A stretch of DNA of 64,000 nucleotides from Enoplolaimus lenunculus (Eukaryota > Nematoda > Enoplea > Enoplida > Thoracostomopsidae), in contig JASANG010003499.1 in the NCBI GenBank assembly GCA_030248215.1, positions 163,024 to 227,023 on the forward strand, read 5' to 3'. Positions 26,401 through 38,130 of this stretch are shown one piece after another. The translations under genes were made by a program, and so were the position numbers. Position 1 is the stretch's first letter, and each line of letters opens with the position of its first letter. The notes under the pieces are model-generated. The model did not search any database. It was not told the DNA's origin and saw nothing but the letters and a program-made list of their open reading frames with translations.

Positions 26401-28221
26401 CCACTGCGCTTATTAATATGACAGGTTGATGTATTTTGTGAAGTGTATCTGGATTCATATCTTGAGCTTAAGCACTGCCTGTGGGATTTCGGTTCTCAGA
26501 AATACACAATTTCTAAAATATGTAAAGGTCTCGGATTTCCACAGGGAGAGGTTAAGCAACTACCGAACGTTTTATTTTTATTTGTATATTTTGTTTTGTT
26601 TACAGCTGTGCCATCGATCCAATCATTATTCCCGATCTGACGTACAGCATTTCAGTAATGAAAGCGTGTGTTCAAACGCATGGATTTAAGTTTTCCGACA
26701 CAAATACACTGTATTTTCAGTGCGTTATTGATATTTGTGATCGTGAAACGGGAGAGTGTGATCAAATTACGGTACGTTTCGCTTATAAAATATCAAAATC
26801 AATATAAATAAGCACTTAAATTGTATTTTATTTGGTTACATAGCCATGGGCGTCCCACGGATCAGCATTGGAGGACCGTGCCCCCCAAAATTTGGCTAGT
26901 GCCCCACAAATTCACTCGATCTTAAAGTAAACAATCGTGAGTTGCAATTATAGGGGCGTCCCAAAATTATTCAGTGCCCTCCCGAACATAATTTTCTGCG
27001 GAAGCCCCTGTATATAGCTGATAACATAGTAGGGTTATTGTTGTTCGTTTTTTTCTGGGCCCCATGTGTTCAGCTTCAAAAAACAACGCGCGACGGGGCC
27101 AAATGGGGCATCTGTAAGCCGACCCCTTTTTATTTCTGAATATTTATTCAAAAGCTCTGAAAAGACCAGAAAAAGGACTACAATGTTTTGAAATGCTCCG
27201 TCGACTTTTTACATATTTGTATTGCAAATTATTTCCCAAATGTTTACTTTTTGGATTCTGACACGAAGTTTTATAAAACCACAATATTTCACACTTATTT
27301 TCAGCCTCCTAACTGTAGTCCTCGAGGTAAACGGAGTAACCTTGGAACTGGCCATCCCGCAGGAGTCTCTACGCTACATTCAGGGACCCTATCATTCAAA
27401 TCTGTGCCTTCACCAAAGAAAGGGTTAACCACACAACGGCATTCTCGACAAGCGTTTGATTTACTCTATGCCCTGGATGTTTTTGATCCAATAGGTGCTA
27501 ATGAAGAAGTTCAATTAAAGCCTAAGTTTTCGTCGCCAGTTCGAAAGTTGGACGATAATCATTTGAATCGAGATGCAAAACGAAACGAAGACAGTTTCAT
27601 TGAAATGCTCAAGCCGCCAATAGGACAAGGTGCTCTGACTTTGAAACGTAAGCTATTAGCTGATATAGCAATATTCTAATACTGCGTGTAGCGCTAGTTT
27701 CCAGTTTTCGTAATATGCTTTTAAATAGGCAAACAGCTATCAGTGGTCAATATTAAACTATAATTTCAGGTTTCATAAACTAAATGCAAAAATTTGCTAA
27801 ATTTTAAAGGTCACCAGTTACTCAATCGAAAATTACAAAACTTATCACCTATTAATAATAGATCATGACGTAGCTATAAAAGTATGATGGGCTAAGTAGG
27901 TTAAGCCAATCAATGAGATTTGGATTAAGGGTTTTATGGACCTTCTGACTTCTCTCAATATGACCCTGCAAGATGTCAATATTACAAAATATTGCATGCA
28001 CTTTGACTAGCAATTTTTACAAAATTCTTTAAATTTTAGGTTTTGAAACGAAACAAAAACTGTTGAAGCACTGCTTAACATCGACTACAGTAACACTACT
28101 AACTTGTCTATTTGTTGTTCTATTTGTCAGTCTACTCGTTGCTGTGATCTTTCTCACGTATCGGCTCAAATCCCGAAATGGGGACAAAGGACAAATGTCA
28201 TATTGTTTGTGTGTTCCGTAA
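17438..28221 (+). CDS. Cuticlin-type ZP-domain transmembrane protein
   Basis: ZP proteins polymerise in apical extracellular matrix such as cuticle. Exons: 17438-17539 (inferred first exon, donor GTAAGT), 21541-21686, 21948-22057, 22395-22537, 22903-23048, 23931-24009, 26606-26771, 27305-27647 and 28040-28221; all phases agree. The ZP-N part has PTISCSDDSVMV, FTGRVYVKG and TFVTQIDRAYRAMCFY. The ZP-C part has YTVRSESIEGPLVRF, VGDIIFHCWEC, HGFLVHSCWVNDGRG and FSDTNTLYFQCVIDICDR. Just after the last ZP cysteines lies PRGKRS, an R-X-K-R furin site as ZP precursors use. A Ser/Pro-rich spacer, one membrane helix (TVTLLTCLFVVLFVSLLVAV) and a short tail ending YCLCVP follow. The first exon, with a modest hydrophobic run (IIWQIFVCRF), is the least sure part. 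Introns are packed with MITEs. The spacing suggests invertebrate cuticlin, dusky or miniature relatives rather than egg-coat ZP proteins. Confidence 0.85.
19080..19350 (+). repeat. C/T-only polypyrimidine tract
   Basis: Almost every base over about 270 bp is C or T, in alternating runs of C and T. The tract is strongly strand-asymmetric and could form triplex (H-) DNA. The reading frame through it, with Pro and Phe runs, is a product of composition. Confidence 0.8.
20080..20218. mobile_element. MITE, GGGCCCGTAGCCAGC family, copy 1
   Basis: The minus-strand end reads CAGGCCCGTAGCCAGCTCAC and continues into CTAGGGGGA and GGGGCATTCAAGGG. The same sequence recurs at 51056-51220. The other end has AGCCAGGGGAGGCTCAGCCC. 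Short and non-coding. Confidence 0.65.
23585..23866 (+). mobile_element. Fold-back MITE with TA duplication, in ZP intron
   Basis: The ends ACAAGAGTGTGCAACT and AGTTGCACACTCTTAT are inverse complements but for one base, and both flanks are TA. Inside is a second inverted pair: GCGTTGCGTTTTTGCCC with a C-run, against GGGCAAAACGCAACGC with a G-run. This TA-flanked form suggests a Tc1/mariner-type non-autonomous element. It lies between ZP exons 5 and 6. Confidence 0.7.
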
Positions 28222-29380
28222 ATTAAAGCGAACTTGTGTTTTGTTAACTCTAATTCAAAGTTATTAATTTGGATGAAAGTTTAAACCGGTAATATATATT
28301 CTGCGCAGTTTTCAAACTTCACTTAAACAATAGTATTGGTACTGTGCTAAAAGCAATGTAGCTTTGTTAGCAATTTGGCTGTAAAGCCCATTTTGAGCGC
28401 CGTTGAACCGTTTACATCGAATAATTTTCAGCAAAGCAAAGGTTAAGAGAAACACAACCCACCCTCTTGAATTCATTACCGTTTAAAATTAAGAAGTTAC
28501 GGTCATAAAAAATTTTAAGCCAAAAGCTCTGTGAGGTTTCTGTTTGAAATCAGCGTGTAACAATGGTCTGACCCTTATCTAATTTAAGAGTTAACTTTTG
28601 AATCCGAAATAGTTTACATACTTTAAAATAAAGGCTCCTGTGAAACTTTTCGACCCGACGACTTAGTTGCACTTAAAATGTTTACCGTTTCCGCTCGAGC
28701 AGAAAAAATTTCATCGATCAAAAGCAAAGATTCGTTCACATCTTATGAAAATTCTGTACAGCGCACACGGGCAATAGTTGTTCAACACTGCGCATAATGC
28801 GTTACTTTTTTGAATGCAAGTTGTACCGTTTGTATAAAGTCAACATATCATGCACCTTTAACAATTAAAATTTTCATACTTCATATATTTTATCTAGAAA
28901 AACGAAAACTGAGTGATACAATATATAACAAGGGCGTATTCCCTTACCTTTAGAAAATACAGGGGCGTACAGAAAAAAATTAAGCTAAACATGTTGCGAT
29001 TTACGGAACCATAGCGATACCTTGATTCATGCGCTCGATTGATGCTAAACTGTCTGACTCGAACCATTTTTAGATTTTATATTCGCAAAACTTTTTGCTT
29101 AATACGAAAGGGATTCACGAGCACCCAATGAATATTCTGGGATCAATCCATGAAAATGCAGGAATCGTGTTACTCCTTAGTATATAAAGATAAAAGGATT
29201 GTCGCTGTATGAAAGCATTTTTCATTGAAAATGCGCGCTAACGTTATAAACGCTATATATACGCCCTTGTAAAAACCAACCCAATATAGAATTCCAATTT
29301 AAAAATTAAATTCTACCTAACGAATTTGTTAATTTTTCCAATCTTCAGTACCATTTACTACAACGGTCCGACACTTGCCT
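28222..29380. other. Spacer between convergent genes
   Basis: This AT-rich sequence separates the ZP gene (+) and the neuropeptide-type gene (-), which converge. It presumably carries both 3' untranslated regions. An AATAAA-like AAAATAAAGG near 28624 could end the ZP transcript. No other feature is supported. Confidence 0.4.
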
Positions 29381-30037
29381 CTATCCCAGCCAAGCGTTCC
29401 GGTTTTTCTTGTTAATATCCCTTTCAAGCAGTTGCTGTTGCCAGTTCCGTTTTCCCAGCCACCCGCTCGTAGATACGCTCGGTCGCCGATGAATACCGTT
29501 GCGTTTTCCAAGCCACGCAACCTTGCTTACTTTTTTCTTGGTGTTTTTTGGCTTTAAACCATCCATCTGGCTCAAATATTTTTCTTCTGATCCTCGTCCA
29601 ACGTGGTATCGTCGTTTTCCAGGGATCCCTTGATGTGCCAAATTGGTCAGCCATGATCCAGTGGGTTTAACTTGGACCCGCGTGAGTGAGCCCAGCTTTT
29701 GTGCATGCGCCGATTTTGATCGCTTCAACCATACAATTTGTTGTTGCGGTGGCGCTCCTTTCATGTTTGGCAACAAAATTGGACCACGTAAATATCGCTT
29801 TCCAGTCAGATGGGGGTATAACATTCGCTCTTCGCTGCCATGTGCCCCGTTGCGTTTGCCACTCCAAGCATAAGTTAGCATTGAGTTGCCGCCTTTGCTT
29901 CCACGCACTTGCCTGTGTAGGGCGCTACGTCCGAGCCCCCGCCCGACTGGTTCACGTAGTATACGAGCGTAGCAATAACCCTGTCGAATATTGAACGCAA
30001 CGCAAAAAGCAATCATTACAAGCGAAATTGGCAACAT
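29381..30037 (-). CDS. Candidate neuropeptide precursor (W-L/S-amide peptides)
   Basis: This single coding exon gives 218 residues. The ATG at 30037 lies a few bases after a good acceptor (TTAACTTTTCAG at 30047), so a 5' untranslated exon is likely. The N terminus is a signal peptide (MLPISLVMIAFCVAF, then GYCYA). The rest is basic and without domains, but holds prohormone sites. W-x-G-K-R occurs as YAWSGKR (about 56-62), VAWLGKR (173-179) and GWLGKR (192-197), and the protein ends NAWLG. Other sites are HLTGKR, GIPGKRR, KKK, RR and KK. Cleavage and Gly amidation, as known for such precursors, would give peptides ending AWS-amide, AWL-amide, GWL-amide and AWL-amide. RNG or RN after two of the Lys-Arg sites looks like an internal repeat. 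I cannot assign it to a named family. It converges with the ZP gene. Confidence 0.65.
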   Translation of the reverse strand: MLPISLVMIAFCVAFNIRQGYCYARILREPVGRGLGRSALHRQVRGSKGGNSMLTYAWSGKRNGAHGSEERMLYPHLTGKRYLRGPILLPNMKGAPPQQQIVWLKRSKSAHAQKLGSLTRVQVKPTGSWLTNLAHQGIPGKRRYHVGRGSEEKYLSQMDGLKPKNTKKKVSKVAWLGKRNGIHRRPSVSTSGWLGKRNWQQQLLERDINKKNRNAWLG

Positions 30038-30199
30038 GGTATGTGCCTGAAAAGTTAACTCATTACGGACCGAAATTTTCCGCATACAAATCAAGACTAA
30101 TTAAATATATTAGGACGCTCATCACAACCACTGCATCGCATAGGAATTTTCGTTCGCCAAGCATACCTTAACCTACGTGTTGTGTGTTTCCCAATTATG

Positions 30200-31506
30200 G
30201 ATGGGCACCAGATATCGGGATATCCGGATATGAAAATATCCGGATATGCCTCCGAAAAGAAACGTGTATTCGGATATCCGCAAAATACCTGAAATGCTAT
30301 TGTGTAAAAAATTTTGGTATAATTTACACTTTTTTCACCATTAAAGTAAGTAGCTGGAGTTGACAAAAAAATTCTGTAGTCAAACCTGAGTTAAAATATT
30401 GAACCACATTCCTGCACCCTGTACTGACCCGAATAAAAGGCAGTAATAAAAAGGGGCCCCATTCTGAGTCCCAATCAATAGCATTCCGTATTCCTAATAA
30501 GAGTCCGTAAACGGATAAAGTCTCCCAAACCTTAATTACAGTGCATAAATGTCGATTATCCCTAATTGTGGCGGATAACTGACTCCAGGACCAAATAAAG
30601 TTGAGTTTGCAACTTTAAAGCGTACTTAAATTTTGACAGTACATTCCTAGGTATAACCTTGCATTATCGCTCAAGCTATTGACACAAGACAAACAAACGT
30701 TTAATTCAACGAACAGTTGCAATTCCGGAGATATATTAGTAAAGAAGGGTGGCGGATGTCGGGTTGAAAATAAATAGCAGTACATAACCGAATCACAAAG
30801 GGGTACCCTCTCGAGAAGCCAAATAAATATCAGTCCCCCTCTTATTCGGGTCACTACAGAATCTGTACAATTTTCGCCCCTCAGAAAGTTTTGCTGAAAA
30901 AATTATATGGTCTCTACATACAGTTATCCCCCTCAGAAAGTTGTTTGGTAAAAATTGCGTTTCAAAACATTTGCGAGCCTGACCCCCATCAGACATTTCT
31001 GGATTTGCCGCTGAAAGCGGGGCACCACTAAAAGTAACATGGGGTGATCTTCGTACTATTTAGCGTAAGTATATTTTAATGCAGTTCTTTTAAAACGATT
31101 CCTTTGTTTTATTTACGGTCCGACGGAAGGTTGACATTCGGTAGAATCGGAGACAAACCAAATCAAATGAATTTCGGGTGGCCAACGCAAGTATTTATTA
31201 GTCATTAGCATTCTTTTGAACCGAATACTCCGCGCTATTGAACCAGTTGCATGAAAAAAACATTTTTGGAATTGTATGTTTTACGCTCATAGCAATTAGT
31301 TTGTGAGTCAGGGTACTTCCCTTATAGCATTAAGTTAAAACAAGTGCTTAAAGAACGAAAATTGATGTTCGGAAACCCAAAAAACACAAAATCGAGTTTT
31401 GGATATCCCAAATAGATAATTTAATTTCGAATATCGGCGAATATTCGGATAAATATCTGGCAAGAATTGCCGATATCCGGATATAAAAAATATTCGATGC
31501 CCATCA
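30200..31506. mobile_element. hAT-like element with GATGGGCA ends, host of a nested MITE
   Basis: The left end reads GATGGGCACCAGATATCGGG followed by ATATCCGGATATG. The right end holds CCGATATCCGGATAT and then ATTCGATGCCCATC, its inverted counterpart. The interior is non-coding. A complete copy of a second family is inserted at 30419-30859, so this element is the older insertion. Confidence 0.6.
30419..30859 (+). mobile_element. CTGTAGTGACCCGAATAAG-type MITE, nearly full copy
   Basis: It starts CTGTACTGACCCGAATAA and ends CTCTTATTCGGGTCACTACA, imperfect inverse complements. It shares its whole interior with the copy at 33350-33763, including GAGTCCCAATCAATAG, ACTCCAGGACCAAATAA, CGTTTAATTCAACGAA and GGGTGGCGGA. 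It lies inside the GATGGGCA element. Confidence 0.7.
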
Positions 31507-33349
31507 GTAGTCACAATGCACGTTTACAATACAGTGGTATACCCATGTGAATGCAGCATGTTAATTAACAGTGACCCGTCCAGAAGCATAGATGGGGCGC
31601 TCGTATGCAGAATTTCTGAAAATGCGACGTCAAAGCTACCGCTAAAGTTTTTAGTTATATAGAAAAATTCGTGAAAAACAGCTCCAAAGGTTCTGTTAAG
31701 ACTTTGGTTTCCTAAAAATTATGCACCTAACTTTTTAATTGTCGAGCCCCAGGCACCTTAGCATAGTTTAAAATTGATTAATATATAACTTACATTATTG
31801 TCTATGAAATGTGTAGAAAATTCCGAAACCGTTTTTGCAAATATAAAACTCAACCAGGGCGCCGTTGAATTCAGCGCTTCAAGATCTTGGCCCATGTATA
31901 GAACAGGGCCGGAATAGTAATACAAGCATATTCCTAAGCCTAAGCCTATTAAAGCTAAGCTACTTTTCATTAAATCCCTTATTTCATTTCATTTTTGTAT
32001 CTTCAGCGTTCTGCCTACGCTTTAGTGATCTTACCATTTCTGTTAATCCAGTTAGTTCAGGTTTGCGTACACAGTTCAAAATCACAGTTAGTAATTATTA
32101 TACACCTAAACATTTAAATGCAGCTTTTATTACATAATATATTAAAGTTGACTGGCATCAAAGAACAGATTATTGACTATGTCAATTAGTTAGCAATCTT
32201 GCCGGAACTGCCGCGAAACATTTTATCGAAGCCAATCTGGAAAACATCTACCACTGGAGCCGGAGCTTGAGGCGGACATCCGGTTGTAGCCTATTTTAGC
32301 AATCTACCGTATTGGTATACTAAGTTAACGACCTACTTGAACGCAGCATAAACATTTCTTGCCCATAGTAAATTTAAGTCACTCACACGTTACTACTGAT
32401 ACTGGCTTAACAAGAAATAGCCCTACGTAACGTATAACAGCTTTATATAAGCTTAAGTATTCCTAAACGAAACCTAAGCGTACAAATGAGCTTATACCTA
32501 AGCCTAAAACCAAACGCGCAACAGATTTATTGTTAGAATTATAGCCACTTTATCAAAATTTTTAACTGCCTAACCCTGTTCTTCCGGTTGCAACAGAAGT
32601 TATCTACACCTTCGGCTCTGATATTTTCTTTAGTTTCTTACCATGATGTTTACTTAATACCTATTCCACTTAAAATATTAAATCAAAAAGCTTACGACAT
32701 GAAATTTTGCACTGTGAGCCTGTTTATGCTATTAGCTAAAGTTTCAACCCCATAACTTTTGAACCATAACTATGCTAGTAGGCCAACTAGCAAATGTAAA
32801 ACAGTAACCTCAGAGTTAGTATAAACTAAGTAGGAATAGTCATAAAGGGGAAACGTGCGCCCTTATGGCACTTACGACTGAAAACTTTTTACTCATCCAC
32901 CTGTGTATCGCTAGGGGCGTTTATAGTAAAAACATCAAAAGCTTCAAATGTCAAGCGGGTAGCAAACTAATTTTTAGGGGCACGCTCTCTCCTTACGTCC
33001 TATACATCACTCTCAGTATATATATATATACCGATTATATTAGTTAACCGTAACACTGATGATTAGTGATCTAAAAGAATAGTTTTCTAAATGTTTTTTC
33101 TATATGCATTCAGAGGCGTAGGCAGGATTTCATCTCGGAAAGGTATAACCTCATATACAAGTTTCTGTTTGCGACCATAGCTAGACAGTAATATGAACCA
33201 GAAGGCTAATATGTTGCCGCATGTAAAAGTGCTTACTTATCGTTTACACGATAAATTTCAAAGCCATGTTATCCCCTATCTATTCTTGCATAACCCTGTC
33301 ATCATTTTACCTTAATTAATCTTATATCTGCGGTGACAACAGGGTGTGG

Positions 33350-33763
33350 GGTAATAAGAGAGGGGCCCTCATTTTGAGTCCCAATCAATAGGAGTCCTTA
33401 TTCCTAATAAGAGTCCGTACGCGGATAGAGTCCCTAAATTCTAATTAGAGTCCATGATGGTCAGTTCAGTTGTAGTGCATAAATGACTCCAGGACCAAAT
33501 AATTGAGTTCGAATCTTTAACGCGTACTTTAATTTTGAAAGTACATTCCTAAGTATAATCTTGCATGATCGCTCAAGCTATTGATGCCAGACAAATAAAC
33601 GTTTAATTCAACGAATAGTTGCAGTACCGGATATATATCAGTAACGAAGGGTGGCGGAGCGTGGGTTAAAAATAAATAACAGTCCGTAACCGAATAACAA
33701 GGGGGTTACCCTCTGGAGAGGCCAAATCAGTATCAGTCCCCCCTTTTATACGGGTCACTACAG
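33350..33763 (+). mobile_element. CTGTAGTGACCCGAATAAG-type MITE, second copy
   Basis: The right end is clear (ACGGGTCACTACAG, followed by TA). The left end is worn. The interior agrees closely with 30419-30859 throughout. Non-coding. Confidence 0.65.
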
Positions 33764-35873
33764 TAGCTCTCTCTATGTAGCCCGGCTTTTTGAACTTTTA
33801 TTAACCATAATTTTACGAAATATGGTTTTGAAACAAAAGCAAAATCCAAAGCAATAAATGAATATTAATGCTGTGATCTGAATGCAACCGGAGTAAAAAT
33901 AACAACTGTGCCACAGTCTGAGCCAAATGTTATGCTAGTTTCTGAAGGATTATAAAGAATAAATAATCTGTTTAATTGAAAGTAAAATCTTATTGCACTA
34001 TACTTTTATTGTGCCGTGTCGCCTTTTACTGCGCCGTTGCTGCGAGTGTTAAGTAGAACTCTTATACCAAATAGGTTAGATTTGAAACGGGAATCTGGTA
34101 GTTATATTGTTAATTTCAATTCTGTTCAATAAGGCTTAGGTGCACGGTGACCTTCTCCCGCTTTAATATGTCTAGCAGCGTGTTTCGAACTTTGTGTACC
34201 ACCTATCACTAATTAATAGATACGGTTTCAAGCGAATTGCACCTACTGCAAATATCGCTTAAACTCATTCAGACGAGACCATTTCGGAGTAAGAAACATG
34301 CATAAAACAACAAAATGACGCGGTAAATTAATCATTTTATTTAGCGATCCCCTGAACAACTTTTGCACTGTAACCATAAAGTTTGATTGTTCGTGCAACT
34401 CTATTTAATATTAACATAATGCGCTAATCCAAACTGTATACAAAATGTCCGGCAATGCAATAAACTCAACACAGACATTTATTATATAGAGCCAAAATGT
34501 CCGCACACAGTTTCGTAATAACAGTATACAAAGCTAGCTTATGTACTATGAATTTTTAGGTCAGATATAAAATTTATCTACAAGTACGACCAACGCCTCG
34601 GCTCGGGTATTCGAGCCCTCGCCATCAAGATGGGGACCCTTTGCTACGTATGAATTAGCCTCGATGCAAGCCATATCAGCATGAATAACGCGCATGCTAA
34701 ACGTAAATTTTGCAGAAGGCAGATGTTTTGAAATCGCACGACGAATCGGTTGAGCCAGGAGGAGCCGCTACAAAAAGCAGACGGGCGGTTCCTGCGTCAT
34801 TGTGTACGCCGCGTTAACCATTAATCGATATTTACACAACATCAGTTATGGTAAATCAAACAGCTAACGTTTTGTAGTAAACTTCTACCAATAGATTAAA
34901 GTTTCATATCAAATTTCAATACAAAAATTGTCAGAAATGCCGTTTAAAGTTTCGAAATATTGTTAAATTAGCTTAATTTATTATTAATTTCAGGTGTATT
35001 GGTTATGAGCTGGCTTCAGTTTTAAATTAACATTAATCATCGAGCTAGTTTATTTCAGCCTAAGGCGCACACGCGCACTGTTTCAAAAGTATTAAATTCA
35101 TCACTTTTTTGAATCTACCGCAAATATCGCTAAACTAAAACGTGCAGTATTCAGTTTCTAAACGCAAACATATAGCAAACGTAACCAGCCGCTCATTTAA
35201 TAAATTAATTTTGGCTTTTACTCACGCCACGAGCGTAGCCAGCATTTGATTTCATTAGGGTAAAGTTCGTGTAAATGTTTGTACCAAGCGAGAAAATTTA
35301 TTGTGATGTCTAGATTCCAATAGGATATTTCATAAATAATGAAATGACTTGTTTGTTTTTCTTTCAGGAATTTCGATTCAAGTAACCACCCAATTGCCCG
35401 TATATGAGGCCTGTTCTGGCACAGCCTATTAGCTAAAAAACTTCTTTGCTAGGTCAAATGTCACAAAAATTTCAACGCCAAAGTTGATGATTTTTAAGCG
35501 ACGTGCAAAAAAAATTGTCCAAATGCCATATGGACAACGGATTCGAACGGCATATTTTAGTTTGAATTTTGTAATGAATTTATCCGACCGAATGTAACTT
35601 GCGGTAAAATACGCAGAAATATCGAAAATAAAGATCAGAAAGACAAAGTCTTAAAGAGAATAACATATCATTAAGAACTATGTTAAAAGAAAATAATCAT
35701 GTCATATCACTGAACACGTTTCGCATTTTGGTTCAGCACTTTTTACGCATTAGCTGTTTATTAAATCGCTTTACACACAGCTTATGCAGATTCATGATGA
35801 AAAATTTTTAAGCAATTTTTTGAAAATCTGTTTCACTTCTTTCTATAATCTTCTGTCCTAAGGTTTTCTCGAA

Positions 35874-36800
35874 CAGTTGGTGGTTCACCCAAGTGGTTAT
35901 TCCCTCCTCAACGTTTTTTTAACCCAACAGTTGGTTCCACTGTAATGATTGTTTTTACTCCAACGGTTGCTTCAGCCCAACGGTTGGTTTTGTTCCAATG
36001 GTTGGATTCACCGCAACGATTGGTTTTACCCCAACGGTTGATTTCAAACCAACATTTGGTTTCAGCCAACGGTTTGCTTCGCCTAATGTTGGCTTCAACT
36101 CAACAGTTGCTTTTACTTAATTTAACAGTTGGTTCCACCGCAATTGTTGTTTCCACGCAACGGTTGGTTTCCTTCAACGTTTGGTATCACCCCAACGCTC
36201 GATTTCTACCAACGGCTGGCTTCACTTCCCACGGCTAGTTTCACCCAATTGTTGGATTAACGGCAGCGGTTGGTTTAACCCTAGCGGTTAGTTTCACTCT
36301 AAGAGTTGGTTTCATCCCAATGTTATGTTTTCATGGAACGGTTTGTTCCAGGGCGTAAACGGATGGAAAAAGCAACGGAGTCGGAAACGGAGTGATCAAA
36401 ATAACGGAAACGGATATTAAAGAATAAAAGTTTCGAAAATGTTTTATTTTTCTGCCAACACAATTGAGACGTGCATATATTCACCGGTCTTTCAAACATT
36501 TTACAGAAAAAATGGCGGATGTAACGAAACGTTTAATATTTTGGATGAAAATTGCACTACATCTGTAACAAAAAATTGCGAGTTATATACTTGCGTGATT
36601 TATACCTGATTTTGAACGTAAAAATGACAGAGTTTCCGTTATTTTTATAACGGAAACGGACACCGATTTTTGCCGGAAACGGAAATGGATATCCGGTTAC
36701 AACCTGATTTGTTCCACTCCAACAGTTGGTTTTTAACAAACAGGCTGAATTCATTACAATGTGGCGGTTAGCCCGAACAATTGTTTTCACTCAAATGGTT
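35874..36800 (+). repeat. CCAACGGTTGGTTTCAC minisatellite, split by a MITE
   Basis: Irregular units built from CCAACGGTTGGTTTCA, about 20-25 bp each, run from 35874 to 36348 and resume from 36707 to about 36800. The gap is exactly the MITE at 36349-36706. CCAACGGTTGG is itself palindromic. The Leu/Val/Gln-rich frame across it is not a gene. Confidence 0.75.
36349..36706 (+). mobile_element. hAT-like MITE, best copy of AACGGAAACGG family
   Basis: The left end CAGGGCGTAAACGGATGG and right end ATATCCGGTTACAACCTG are loosely inverse complements. The flanks GTTTGTTC and ATTTGTTC match at 7 of 8 bases, supporting an 8-bp hAT target duplication. It interrupts the TTGGTTT minisatellite. Other copies are at 1275 and 15790. 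Confidence 0.75.
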
Positions 36801-36968
36801 TGTTCCATACAAATAATTGATTTCAGGGTTTATCTGCACAAAAAAGATTTATTTAACCAGATGTTTCATTTAAAATCAAAATTTATGCAGCCAGAGTTTT
36901 ACTGTTTCTTTGCTGGGGTTGGTAAGTCAATTAAAAGCTTCGTAAGATCGAACGGCCCATGTAAAGAT

Positions 36969-37081
36969 CAGGGGCGGAACGTTTTTCTGACTAGAAAAGA
37001 GTATACTTAACGTTTAGACTAACGTTTTTGCTTGGCTTAGGCTTAGGCTTAGGAATATGCTTATAATACTGTTCCGCCCCT
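36969..37081. mobile_element. Tiny MITE, AGGGGCGGAAC ends, carries TTAGGC run
   Basis: The left end CAGGGGCGGAACG and right end CTGTTCCGCCCCTA are inverted. Inside is GGCTTAGGCTTAGGCTTAGG (37034-37053), three units of TTAGGC. A fragment of similar sequence starts near 31907 and also carries two units on the other strand. Confidence 0.5.
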
Positions 37082-37789
37082 ATTCTTTAATACACGAGCC
37101 GATCGAACGACAGCGCTGGTTCAGTTTAAAAAATGGAATAACAACGAACGATTAAGGAAAGCTTACATTTTCACATGATATATTGATTTTTGACATTGTA
37201 AGTTCATTTCATTCTCGAGTATCGTTTTTAGTAAGGAATGTTTCGAAAACGGATTCCCACCTGGCAAAAACGTTGCCTAAACAACTTATTCATGACGCGA
37301 ATAATGCTAAATATTTGCAATTGTTGTTAAGCCTGGATATGCATTCACTAATCTTCTATAAAGCATGATTGGGTTGAAGTTTGTTTCGTTACAATGAATT
37401 ATTGGAAAAAACCGAAACCTTTCACAAACCTCACCCCATTAACTTAAAACCTATTATATACCAAGCACAAATTAAGCATAACGTTCAGCAGGGCGCAACC
37501 GGAGGTGTAAAATAACGCATCCGGAGGTCAACAAATTTTGCCGGAGCTGGAGGCGAAGCAAATATGTAGTTAAAATGATGTTTAATTTGCTAATTATACA
37601 AAATATCTTTCAGGTATTGATTCTTTTGGTGGTACACTTACTTTTTACGAAACCTCGATAATTTTTGTCCTAAACTTGAACCAAGAGTTAGAACGAAACA
37701 CACCACACAATTAAGTTCAAAATCGTGTCAACGAGACAAAACACCTTTAAGTGTTTTGGAATAAAGTGTTTATATATTGGCTGACTTTC

Positions 37790-38130
37790 TGAAATCTTAC
37801 TTAAGTGTTTACTTAACTTATACTTAAGTAGTTACTTAAGTCACTGACTTAAGTAATTACTAAACTTTTTTGAGCAAAAACAAACAAACGCCATTGTGAC
37901 CTGTGGTCATAACAAGGAAGTAATTGTTTTGCTTCATATTAAGCAGAGACCATGAGTCTACAATTTCAATTAAAATACGGTTAGTATGCCTCAACGATTA
38001 CTTTGTAATACATCAAATGTAGTCAGCGACTTAAGTATATACTTAACTTAAGTACGCTTTAAAAAACGACAAAATGGTTAAGTAAGTACTTAGCACGTAC
38101 TTTGTACTAACTTGTACTTAAGTAGGGTAT
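37790..38130. mobile_element. ACTTAAGT-rich repeat element
   Basis: Both flanks are dense in ACTTAAGT/TTAAGTA words. The core includes CACTGACTTAAGTAATTA and GAGCAAAAACAAACAAACG. The same core recurs in the arms of the large inverted repeat (about 56320-56400 and its mirror near 59160-59240), so it is a dispersed repeat. Terminal structure is unclear. Confidence 0.45.

Noticed and set aside
35945-36238. 97-codon frame over the TTGGTTT array
   Set aside because: Repeat-derived; no stable period in codons and no splice support.
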